Source: Spirochaetales bacterium UBA4629
Lineage (GTDB): Bacteria; Spirochaetota; Spirochaetia; Sphaerochaetales; Sphaerochaetaceae
Reading direction: 5' to 3'
DNA: 12,624 nucleotides
Assembly: GCA_002406055.1 (NCBI GenBank)
Contig: DHMZ01000012.1
Span: forward strand, 1-12,624
The position numbers and the translations under genes were made by a program. This document shows, piece after piece, positions 1 through 7,376 of this stretch (its first letter is position 1; each line of letters begins with the position of its first letter). Below the pieces are notes generated by a model. That model was not told where the DNA came from. It made no database searches and saw nothing but the letters and a program-made list of their open reading frames with translations.

Positions 1-1166
1 ATTAAAGAAAGAATGAAGTTATCTAGTACCATTTCTCTTTTTTCGTTCGAGTCCCCATCTGTAACCTTTTCAATACTGTAGCCACAGTCTTTAAAGGAAG
101 CAATTATAACATCCTCAGAAAAATCATAATACATATTTCTTGCATCGATTTCATTTTTATTTATTGAAGCAGCCATATCTTTCTTTAGATTAAATGAACA
201 TGGGAAGCCAAGAACTTTTCTATCGTTAACACTTTTGGCATTAAGTTCTTTTTCTTTGAACTCTGTTTTGTCAAAATCTTCAAGAGTTTTGTATTCTACT
301 TTTCCATATAGGATAGGACTCTCAAAGAACTCTCGAAGAAAGACCTTTGTCTCTTCAATATTTAAAGTATTCTTTCTATCACTTAAATCAAGCTCTTCTT
401 TTAAAGGTATTTTTTCATTAATTCTTGTAGATAAAGAAGCGGAGTTAACTTCTCCATTGTTATAATGCATGTGCATATTTAGTTCATAAAAATGTACAAT
501 GTTGTCTGTTTTGTCTGGAACATCTAAGCTATTAGGGCCATTTGTCGTGAGTCGTAAGTTATAGAAGTTAAATTTAGAGCCATTATTGTATAATTCGCCA
601 ACTTTAAAGCTGAGTCCATCTTTTGTTTTTTCTACAGGAACATCTAAGAGTTCAAAAACAATAATGTTATCACACCCTTTGTCTTTTAATAGTGGACTTA
701 TAATTTCTCTATAAGAGAATTTCTTTTCTTTAATTGAATAGTAATACTCAATCTGTCCAAAGGATCTATCTTCTTCCTTTGTTTCATAAAGGATATATAC
801 TCCATCCTTGGTTAGTTTGGCATCCTTCACTTCTAATGGAAAACCATAGGCATAAGGAGTTTTACCTTTTACAGAAGAAATAAAATCGGTTTCGCTAACT
901 GTTTTAATGCCTGGAAAAATAGGGAGACTTCTCATTACTGAGCAAGAAAGCCAAAAACCATATGGCAGATTGTTTTCTCCATTTTCTTTACCATATTTTG
1001 TATCTATAAATGGGTTATTCTCTGGAAAATATGTCATACCTCTTGTTTCTTCATCGAAGTTGAGAATGACAATATCTCTTGCGTTTTCTGCATTTGGATT
1101 CTTTATTTCACATGATGAAAGAAGTATTACGAGAATTGAAAATAATAGAAAAAGTTTGTATTTCAT
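1..1166 (-). CDS. Predicted lipoprotein of unknown function (3' end beyond window)
   Basis: I translated this frame by hand on the minus strand; it stays open from the ATG at 1166 to base 1, giving 388 codons with the C-terminus missing. The N-terminus is a lipoprotein signal: two lysines (K2, K4), a hydrophobic stretch L5-L16, then a lipobox L-S-S-C with the acylated cysteine at residue 19. The mature protein should therefore be membrane-anchored. The rest is rich in Lys, Glu, Asp, Asn and aromatic residues, with no further membrane segment and no motif I recognise. A run of five G (1171-1175) four bases before the ATG is a poor ribosome site. It lies 58 bp downstream of the XRE regulator gene on the same strand with no obvious terminator between them, so the two may be cotranscribed. 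The function is unknown; the reading frame and lipobox are secure. Confidence 0.85.
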   Translation of the reverse strand, partial: MKYKLFLLFSILVILLSSCEIKNPNAENARDIVILNFDEETRGMTYFPENNPFIDTKYGKENGENNLPYGFWLSCSVMRSLPIFPGIKTVSETDFISSVKGKTPYAYGFPLEVKDAKLTKDGVYILYETKEEDRSFGQIEYYYSIKEKKFSYREIISPLLKDKGCDNIIVFELLDVPVEKTKDGLSFKVGELYNNGSKFNFYNLRLTTNGPNSLDVPDKTDNIVHFYELNMHMHYNNGEVNSASLSTRINEKIPLKEELDLSDRKNTLNIEETKVFLREFFESPILYGKVEYKTLEDFDKTEFKEKELNAKSVNDRKVLGFPCSFNLKKDMAASINKNEIDARNMYYDFSEDVIIASFKDCGYSIEKVTDGDSNEKREMVLDNFILSL

Positions 1167-1224
1167 ATTGCCCCCATAAGTAAGATTATTCTTTATCTCA
1201 TCTATGGAGGTGTCAAGATTTAAG

Positions 1225-1809
1225 CTAGATGTTTTGGTAATAAAGTCCATCTTTGGTGCAATACCAAAAAACTAAGCAATGAGGGAAAAAAGGGAGACGC
1301 AGACTTAAATCCCACTCGGGGTAGAGTTTTCGTATTAGTAGACTATCTCCACTTAATAATACGACAAAAGAGATATAATGGTCTTTTGTCATTGAGTGAT
1401 TACATGATATATAGTACTCATTATCCATTTTCTCTATTGTTAGCGTTTCTTCTTCTGTTGCTTTCTTTGCTTTTAAGGAGGATAGTCTCTTACCACAACA
1501 AAAGATAGATGTTTCAGTTGTAGAAACAACAATGTTTCCACAGGTTTTGCAAACGTAGAAATGACTCTTCTTTAAGTTTCCAGTAGATAGCTTATTTTCA
1601 AGAATCTCTCCGGATAGAAGCCTTTCCCAGTCCACATCAAGTATTCTTGATAGATCAGGTAACAGGGAAATGTCTGGAGCACCAAAGCCTCTTTCCCATT
1701 TTGATATTGCTTTGTCACTAATACCAAGACTTGTGGCAATATTTAATTGCGTTAAATTCTTTTCCTTTCTCAGCTTACAGATAAGCTGACCAACTTTTAC
1801 ATTATCCAT
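1225..1809 (-). CDS. XRE-family HTH regulator with desulforedoxin/superoxide-reductase-like C-terminal domain
   Basis: Numbered from the ATG at 1809 (194 aa). Residues about 4-57 are a Cro/C1-type helix-turn-helix, with recognition segment LGISDKAISKWERG. Residues about 81-194 resemble desulfoferrodoxin. A Cys4 site of desulforedoxin type is present (C87, C90, adjacent C104-C105 followed by G), then an H138-x5-H144 pair in an HSMTKDHYI context and C184 near the end, as in the iron centre of superoxide reductases. The usual last histidine of the C-x-x-H motif is replaced by D187, and an early histidine ligand is not evident. An iron- or redox-responsive repressor is likely, without reductase activity. 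The frame extends to a TTG at 1848, but the usual family start aligns with the ATG at 1809, and the GGAG near the TTG is only two bases away. It is divergent from hsdR, so it could control that operon, its own operon, or the lipoprotein gene. Confidence 0.8.
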   Translation of the reverse strand: MDNVKVGQLICKLRKEKNLTQLNIATSLGISDKAISKWERGFGAPDISLLPDLSRILDVDWERLLSGEILENKLSTGNLKKSHFYVCKTCGNIVVSTTETSIFCCGKRLSSLKAKKATEEETLTIEKMDNEYYISCNHSMTKDHYISFVVLLSGDSLLIRKLYPEWDLSLRLPFFPHCLVFWYCTKDGLYYQNI

Positions 1810-1937
1810 GGTCTTTATTATATGGATCTGTTTTTCAATTGCTATCAACGCTCCGTAGAGTTATCTTTATGGTATTCAACGCTAGTTATGTTTATGACTT
1901 ACTAAACACAGAAATATGCTATCTTATCCATTTAAAG

Positions 1938-1979
1938 ATTTTGTATAATGTAACATGTTAAATGAAAATTTTGTATGAT
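1938..1979 (+). promoter_or_regulatory. Probable hsdR promoter region with duplicated -10-like elements
   Basis: Two nearly identical 12-mers, ATTTTGTATAAT (1938-1949) and ATTTTGTATGAT (1968-1979), lie exactly 30 bp apart upstream of hsdR. The first contains a perfect TATAAT (1944-1949). The second contains TATGAT (1974-1979), 24 bases before the hsdR ATG. Neither has a convincing TTGACA-like -35 at 16-18 bp spacing, so an activator may be needed, or the 30-bp repeat may be a regulator-binding pair. Confidence 0.45.
1951..1960. promoter_or_regulatory. Perfect 10-bp palindrome TAACATGTTA, candidate operator
   Basis: TAACATGTTA is a perfect palindrome sitting directly after the TATAAT at 1944-1949 and between the two 30-bp-spaced -10-like repeats. 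A dimeric HTH protein bound here would block hsdR transcription. The divergently encoded XRE regulator is the obvious candidate, but this is inferred from position only. Confidence 0.35.
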
Positions 1980-2003
1980 AATAAGTAAAAGGAAATAGGA
2001 AGA

Positions 2004-5000
2004 ATGCAGGATAAAAAGTATTGCCATAAATTATTTAATGAAGCAACTCGAGTACAAATGCCTGCTCTTGTTCATCTTACAAGACTTGGGTATTCATATT
2101 ATGGTAAAATAAGTGAAAGTAAAGCTGGCTCAGAATATGATCCAGATACAAATATTCTAATAAAAGTTTTTTTAGAACAATTCAAGCGAATTAATCCAGA
2201 ACGAGAGGGCGAAGCTTTAGAAGTTTTAAACTCAATTCGCCAAGAATTAGATAATGATGATTTAGGACGAAGCTTTTATTCTAGATTGAAAAGTGTTTCA
2301 CCAATAAAACTTATTGATTTTGATAATCCAGAAAATAATGTTTATCATTGTACTGCCGAATTTACATGCAAAAATGGCCAAGAGGAGTTTAGACCAGATA
2401 TTACGTTGTTTGTTAATGGTTTGCCACTTGTTTTTATAGAAGTAAAAAAACCGAATAACTCAGGCGGGATGGTTGAGGAAAGTAAACGCATGAATAAGGA
2501 TCGCTTTCCTAATAAAAAATTTAGACGTTTTATAAATATCACACAGTTGATGATTTTTTCAAATAATATGGAATATGACTCATTAGGTGGTATTGTTCCT
2601 ATTCAAGGAGTTTTTTATTGTACTGCAGCAAGAGAAAATGCGTCTTTTAACTGTTTTAGGGAAGAAAATGCAAGAGGAGAAGAAATTGCTCCTTACAATA
2701 AAGATTACCCATATAAAGAAATTCAAAAAGAAGTTGAAGGAAAGATTCTATCTGATTTTAATTGTCACGTCATTCATACGGCACCGGAATATCAAACAAA
2801 TTTAAATATAAATTCCCCTACAAATAGAGTTTTAACATCAATGTGTAGCCCAGAACGGTTGCTATTTATTTTGCAGTATGGAATTGCATATGTGAAATCT
2901 GAAAGAGAAAATGATGGCAAAATTGAGTTTACAGACCAGAAACATATCATGCGATATCAACAAATGTTTGCTGCTCTCGCAATTAGGAAAAAACTTGATG
3001 AAGGAAAGAAATCCGGTGTTGTTTGGCATACTCAGGGAAGTGGAAAAACTGCGCTTGCTTATTATTTAACATATGTTTTAAAAGATTATTATGCAAAGCA
3101 GAATAAAGTTGCAAAGTTTTATTTTATAGTAGATAGACTAGATCTACTAGAACAGGCACTACAAGAGTTTGACGCTAGAGGACTGGAAGTAAAGACTGCC
3201 AATTCTAGGGCGGAACTTATGGAGCAGTTTAGAAATAATCAGGCAAGGCAAGGAAATGCGGGAAAAGATGAAATTACTGTAGTTAATATTCAACGTTTTG
3301 AGGAAGACAATAAGAAAATAAAGTTGGAACCTTATTCAACTAATCTTCAAAGAGTATTTATTATAGATGAAGCGCATCGAGGTTATAACCCAAAGGGAAG
3401 TTTCCTTGCTAATTTATTTGAAGCAGATGAAAACTCGATAAAAATTGCACTTACCGGTACCCCTTTGTTAAAAGAAGAAAGGGCTTCTTGGAAGATTTTT
3501 GGTGAGTATTTTCATACATACTATTATGATAAATCAATTCAAGACGGATACACCTTGAAAATTATCCGCGAAGACATTGAAACTTCATATAAAGAAAAAT
3601 TGTCAGAGATATATGAAAAGCTTGAGACACTTGTCCAGAAAAAAGAAATAAAGAAAAATCAAATTATAGAACACGATAGCTATGTAAAAGCTCTTTTGTC
3701 ATATATCATTACTGATTTGAAAAAGTTTAGAGTCTCTGAAGGAGATCAAACTCTAGGTGGAATGATTATTTGCGAGAGTAGTGAGCAAGCAAGAAAACTC
3801 TATTCTTATTTTGATGAAATCCAAGTAGAAGTAAATAAAACTTCATCCAATAAAACAGTACTAAGAGCAGGGTTAATTCTTTATGACAGTGATGATAAAG
3901 AAACTCGAAAGCAAATAATTAAAGACTTTAAGAAAAATATGAAGATTGATATTTTAATTGTCTTCAATATGTTATTAACAGGTTTTGATGCTCCAAGACT
4001 AAAAAGACTTTATTTTGGTAGGAAACTAAAAGACCATAATTTACTTCAAGCGATTACACGTGTTAATAGACCTTATAAAGAAAATCGATATGGATATGTT
4101 GTAGATTTTGCTGATATAAAATCTAACTTTGAAAAAACAAATGAAGAATATATGAGAGAACTTAACAGGTTTAATGATCCAGATGAAACAGGTCTCCAAA
4201 ATATTCCTGATACATATAACCAAGTAATTGAAAATCCTGATAAAATAATTGATGAGATGCGCCAAGCAAAGGAGAATCTCTTCTATTATTCTACTGATAA
4301 CTTGGAAGACTTTTGTTCAGAAATATCTGAAATTGACGATAAAAATGAACTGTTAAAACTAAAAAAAGGCCTAGTTTCTGCGAGGGATTATTATAACGTT
4401 GTTAGGGCATTTGGAGATGATGAATTAAGAGAAGCATTTGTTGAGTTCAAGATAGAAAAAGCCCCAGAGATGATTTCTGAATTACAGCAACGGATTAATA
4501 TTATTAATCAGAAAGAAGCTTTTCAAGTAAGCGATTCAACTAAACAGTTAATTAATGAAACAATGGAGAATATCTCCTTTTCATTTAAGAAAATATCAGA
4601 GCAAGAGCTAAAGATTATTTCTGGGGGAGATGAACTTCAAGATAAGTGGCGAAAGGCAATTCAAGGATTTATAAACAATTGGGATCAAGAAGACCCAGAA
4701 TATATTACTCTAAGAGAAGCATTTGTTTTGCGTTTCAAAGAACATGGTTTCGAATTAACAAGTATTAAAGAATATTCGGAAGACTTAAAAGCTTTAGACG
4801 ATATAATTGCAGGGCTGAAAAAACTACAGGTAAGGAACCAAAAGCTAGGTGAAAAGTATAATGGAGATGTAAAATTTGTTAGAGTCCATAAAAGAATTAG
4901 AGAGGAAAACTCAAGGCGCCATAAGATTGGTGAAAAACCAGTATTATCAGATTGTGAGTCAATATACATGAAAGCTCTTCTATCAATAAAAGAAGATATA

Positions 5001-5192
5001 GATAAGAAGGTTTATGATAGGAATGATATTCTAAAGAAAGATGCATACTTTGAACAAACTGTATCTTCTCAAATTGTGGCTAATATGAATAAAAATAATG
5101 TAAAATATGAAAGTAGCGATAGGGTTTTTATTCAAAACAAAATTGTACAACAATACCTAGCACAATATCGTTCTACATATCCTGTTGCATGA
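2004..5192 (+). CDS. hsdR: Type I restriction enzyme, R (restriction and translocation) subunit
   Basis: This 1062-aa protein has the usual HsdR length and domain order. An N-terminal PD-(D/E)xK nuclease site is visible as D132 in RPDITLF and E146-V-K148. A superfamily 2 helicase/translocase core follows: Walker A Q344-GSGKT-349, DEAH box at 455-458, motif III T484-G-T-P, motif V T659-G-F-D-A-P, and motif VI Q682-AITRVNRP-690. The remaining 350 or so residues form the helical C-terminal region that docks on the methylase core. Within the HsdR2M2S complex it uses ATP to pull DNA toward the bound site and cuts on collision. The start is ATG 2004, with AGGA at 1997-2000 and a further AAAGGA-like stretch before it. 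It is the first gene of the R-M-S operon and its stop sits in an ATGA overlap at 5189-5192. No frameshift is seen, so restriction should be active. Confidence 0.96.
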   Translation: MQDKKYCHKLFNEATRVQMPALVHLTRLGYSYYGKISESKAGSEYDPDTNILIKVFLEQFKRINPEREGEALEVLNSIRQELDNDDLGRSFYSRLKSVSPIKLIDFDNPENNVYHCTAEFTCKNGQEEFRPDITLFVNGLPLVFIEVKKPNNSGGMVEESKRMNKDRFPNKKFRRFINITQLMIFSNNMEYDSLGGIVPIQGVFYCTAARENASFNCFREENARGEEIAPYNKDYPYKEIQKEVEGKILSDFNCHVIHTAPEYQTNLNINSPTNRVLTSMCSPERLLFILQYGIAYVKSERENDGKIEFTDQKHIMRYQQMFAALAIRKKLDEGKKSGVVWHTQGSGKTALAYYLTYVLKDYYAKQNKVAKFYFIVDRLDLLEQALQEFDARGLEVKTANSRAELMEQFRNNQARQGNAGKDEITVVNIQRFEEDNKKIKLEPYSTNLQRVFIIDEAHRGYNPKGSFLANLFEADENSIKIALTGTPLLKEERASWKIFGEYFHTYYYDKSIQDGYTLKIIREDIETSYKEKLSEIYEKLETLVQKKEIKKNQIIEHDSYVKALLSYIITDLKKFRVSEGDQTLGGMIICESSEQARKLYSYFDEIQVEVNKTSSNKTVLRAGLILYDSDDKETRKQIIKDFKKNMKIDILIVFNMLLTGFDAPRLKRLYFGRKLKDHNLLQAITRVNRPYKENRYGYVVDFADIKSNFEKTNEEYMRELNRFNDPDETGLQNIPDTYNQVIENPDKIIDEMRQAKENLFYYSTDNLEDFCSEISEIDDKNELLKLKKGLVSARDYYNVVRAFGDDELREAFVEFKIEKAPEMISELQQRINIINQKEAFQVSDSTKQLINETMENISFSFKKISEQELKIISGGDELQDKWRKAIQGFINNWDQEDPEYITLREAFVLRFKEHGFELTSIKEYSEDLKALDDIIAGLKKLQVRNQKLGEKYNGDVKFVRVHKRIREENSRRHKIGEKPVLSDCESIYMKALLSIKEDIDKKVYDRNDILKKDAYFEQTVSSQIVANMNKNNVKYESSDRVFIQNKIVQQYLAQYRSTYPVA

Positions 5193-5198
5193 GAAGGA
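5192..5198 (+). promoter_or_regulatory. hsdM ribosome binding site that decides the start
   Basis: AGAAGGA ends eight bases before the ATG at 5207. It favours that start over the upstream in-frame ATG at 5189, which overlaps the hsdR stop and would add only six non-conserved residues (MRRIII). Confidence 0.7.
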
Positions 5199-5206
5199 TT
5201 ATTATT

Positions 5207-6829
5207 ATGGATATAAAAGAAAGGACAATTGCTTTAATTGACGATTTAAAGTCAACTTGCCAATCATATGGAATGGGAAATGATGGAAACGAGTATAAAA
5301 TTATTACGCAGGTTTTCTTATACAAGTTTCTAAATGATAAATTTGCTTATGAAGTAAAAAAAATAAGCCCAATTTTGAAAAATGCAGAAAAATGGGATAT
5401 AGCATACAAGAATATGTCTAATGACGATATAGACTTTTTGTTTGCTGCACTTTCTCCTGATGTTCCAAGATTAAAGCCAGAGCATCTTATTGCATTCTTG
5501 TGGAATCAACAAAATAAAGGCGATTTTGACATTATTTTTGACAATACTATGATTGATATTGCAAATTTAAACCTCGCAATATTTTCTACAGAAACTACTC
5601 AAAATACAAGGATTCCATTATTTGAGAAATTGACTATTTATGTTACAGATGATGCACAACGAGCACCGTTTGCTAGAGCTTTGGTTAATAAACTTGTAAA
5701 TTTTTCATTTGAAGAAGCATTTTCTCAACATTATGATTTCTTTGCTGCAATCTTTGAGTATTTGATTAAAGATTATAATACTGCAGGTGGTGGTAAATAT
5801 GCTGAATACTATACTCCTCATGCTATTGCTACAATTATGGCAAGATTATTAGTGGGTGATAATGCCGATCTACATAATATCGAGTGCTATGATCCTTCCG
5901 CTGGAACTGGAACGTTGCTGATGGCTTTAGCTCATCAAATAGGTGAAGATAAGTGTACTATTTTTGCTCAAGATATTTCACAGAGAAGTAATAAGATGCT
6001 GAAGCTCAATCTTATTTTAAACGGCCTTGTTTCATCTCTTGATCATGCTATTCAAGGAGATACTTTGACATCCCCATATCATAGGTCTGATGATGGACAG
6101 CAATTGAGACAATTTGATTTTGTTGTGTCTAACCCCCCTTTTAAAATGGATTTTTCAGATACAAGAGAGAAAATTGCTGCTATGCCTGCAAGGTTTTGGG
6201 CTGGAGTTCCAGCTGTTCCAAAGAAAAAAAAGGAGAGCATGGCGATTTATACTTGTTTTATTCAGCATGTTGTAAATTCATTAAAGAAAACTGGAAAAGG
6301 CGCGATTGTTGTTCCTACTGGATTTTTGACAGCGAAGAGTAGTGTCGAAGGTACGGTTCTTAAGAAACTTGTTGAAGATCATATTGTTTATGGAGCAATA
6401 AGTATGCCTTCAAATGTCTTTGCCAATACTGGAACAAATGTTTCTGTTCTTTTTTTCGATAATTCAAGAGCATCAGATAAGGTTGTCCTGATTGATGCAT
6501 CTAAACTTGGAGAAGAGTATAAGGATGGAAACAATCAAAAGCGTCGTCTTCGTGATTTTGAAATCGACAAAATAGTTGAAACTTTTTTAAAGAAAGAAAC
6601 AGTTGAAGATTTTTCTGTTACGGTTACTTATGATGAAATTATTGAAAAAAAATATTCGTTAGCTGCTGGCCAATATTTTGATGTTAAGATTGAATATGTT
6701 GAACTTTCGCAAGAAGAATTTGAACAAAAAATGCATGACTACCAAGTAAAACTCCAAGAATATTTTGATGAAGGAAATAGACTCCAAAAAGAAATTATGG
6801 CGCAATTAAAGAAGGTAAAGTATGAATAG
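5207..6829 (+). CDS. hsdM: Type I modification methyltransferase, M subunit (N6-adenine)
   Basis: Numbered from the ATG at 5207, the product is 540 aa. Residues 1 to about 140 are the HsdM N-terminal helical domain. AEYYTP at 199-204 marks the entry to the methyltransferase domain, followed by the AdoMet-binding motif I D229-PSAGTG and the catalytic motif IV N309-PPF of N6-adenine methylases. A charged helical C-terminus (about 490-540) resembles the part that packs on the HsdS spacer helices. It transfers methyl groups from S-adenosylmethionine to adenines at the site chosen by HsdS, in M2S form or within R2M2S. It starts 14 bp after the hsdR stop and overlaps hsdS1 by 8 bp, so R, M and S1 should be cotranslated from one message. 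Because M is shared, it must serve every S subunit the variable module produces. Confidence 0.95.
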   Translation: MDIKERTIALIDDLKSTCQSYGMGNDGNEYKIITQVFLYKFLNDKFAYEVKKISPILKNAEKWDIAYKNMSNDDIDFLFAALSPDVPRLKPEHLIAFLWNQQNKGDFDIIFDNTMIDIANLNLAIFSTETTQNTRIPLFEKLTIYVTDDAQRAPFARALVNKLVNFSFEEAFSQHYDFFAAIFEYLIKDYNTAGGGKYAEYYTPHAIATIMARLLVGDNADLHNIECYDPSAGTGTLLMALAHQIGEDKCTIFAQDISQRSNKMLKLNLILNGLVSSLDHAIQGDTLTSPYHRSDDGQQLRQFDFVVSNPPFKMDFSDTREKIAAMPARFWAGVPAVPKKKKESMAIYTCFIQHVVNSLKKTGKGAIVVPTGFLTAKSSVEGTVLKKLVEDHIVYGAISMPSNVFANTGTNVSVLFFDNSRASDKVVLIDASKLGEEYKDGNNQKRRLRDFEIDKIVETFLKKETVEDFSVTVTYDEIIEKKYSLAAGQYFDVKIEYVELSQEEFEQKMHDYQVKLQEYFDEGNRLQKEIMAQLKKVKYE

Positions 6830-7376
6830 AGTAAAACTAGGTGAGTTGTTACGTATCAAGCATGGGTATGCATTTAAAAGTGAGAATTATGTAGAGAAAA
6901 GCAAATATGTGCTTGTTACGTTGGCCAACATCTCAAATTCAAATAATTTTCAATACAATAAAGATAAAGCTACATATTATGGTGCAGGTTTTCCAGATGA
7001 GTTTAAATTATCTACAGATGATTTGATTATGCCTTTGACGGAGCAAGTTTTCGGTTTGTTTGGAAACTCAGCATTTGTACCTTATGTGGAAGATGTTCAA
7101 TTCGTACTGAATCAACGAGTTGGTAAAGTTGTTCCAATAGAGGAGAAGGCAGATAAATACTATTTACACTATTTATTGGCAACAGATAGTGTAAGAGAGC
7201 AATTAGAGCATAGAGCAAGTGGAACAAGACAGAGAAATATATCGCCAAACGATGTATATGATGTCACGGTTTTTGTCCCTGATTTACATATTCAAAAAGC
7301 TATTGGAAAAACTTTGTATTATTTGGAAATGAAGATAAACTGTAACAAGCATATAAATGATAATTTAGCTGCTTAA
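6822..7376 (+). CDS. hsdS: Half-length type I specificity subunit (hsdS1; expressed position, truncated by cassette orientation)
   Basis: The product is 184 aa, under half of a usual HsdS (about 400 aa). Residues 1 to about 153 form one TRD, with LNQRV at 96-100 and NISP at 139-142. Residues about 155-182 form the first half of the spacer helix, ending I-N-D-N-L. Two alanines and TAA follow. GAAGGT (6811-6816) lies five bases before the ATG, which overlaps the hsdM stop, so this is the S gene driven by the hsdRM promoter. The break is not a random mutation: it falls exactly at recombination site A (7354-7367), where a C-terminal half is joined when the adjacent 722-bp segment is flipped. Half-length HsdS can dimerise and specify a palindromic target in known systems (EcoDXXI and NgoAV truncations). 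This form may therefore be functional rather than an OFF state. Confidence 0.88.
   Translation: MNRVKLGELLRIKHGYAFKSENYVEKSKYVLVTLANISNSNNFQYNKDKATYYGAGFPDEFKLSTDDLIMPLTEQVFGLFGNSAFVPYVEDVQFVLNQRVGKVVPIEEKADKYYLHYLLATDSVREQLEHRASGTRQRNISPNDVYDVTVFVPDLHIQKAIGKTLYYLEMKINCNKHINDNLAA
7354..7367 (+). repeat. Recombination site A (TAAATGATAATTTA, direct orientation)
   Basis: This is the first of four identical 14-bp copies. It encodes N-D-N-L at the end of the hsdS1 spacer helix. The site is itself a dyad: arms TAAAT and ATTTA flank an asymmetric GATA centre that sets its direction. Pairing with site B or D (both inverted) would invert the DNA between them. Confidence 0.85.

Noticed and set aside
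235..1179. Plus-strand open frames at 235-465 and 907-1179
   Set aside because: They lie opposite the continuous minus-strand lipoprotein frame, which has a proper signal sequence. Their translations are low-complexity and have no ribosome site or family features.
1810..1848. TTG start at 1848 for the HTH regulator
   Set aside because: The GGAG is only two bases from the TTG, and the extra 13 residues precede the point where HTH proteins of this kind normally begin. The ATG at 1809 is preferred, although it too lacks a strong ribosome site.
5189..5206. ATGA-overlap start for hsdM at 5189
   Set aside because: A good AGAAGGA lies after it and eight bases before the ATG at 5207, and the family N-terminus begins at that second methionine.
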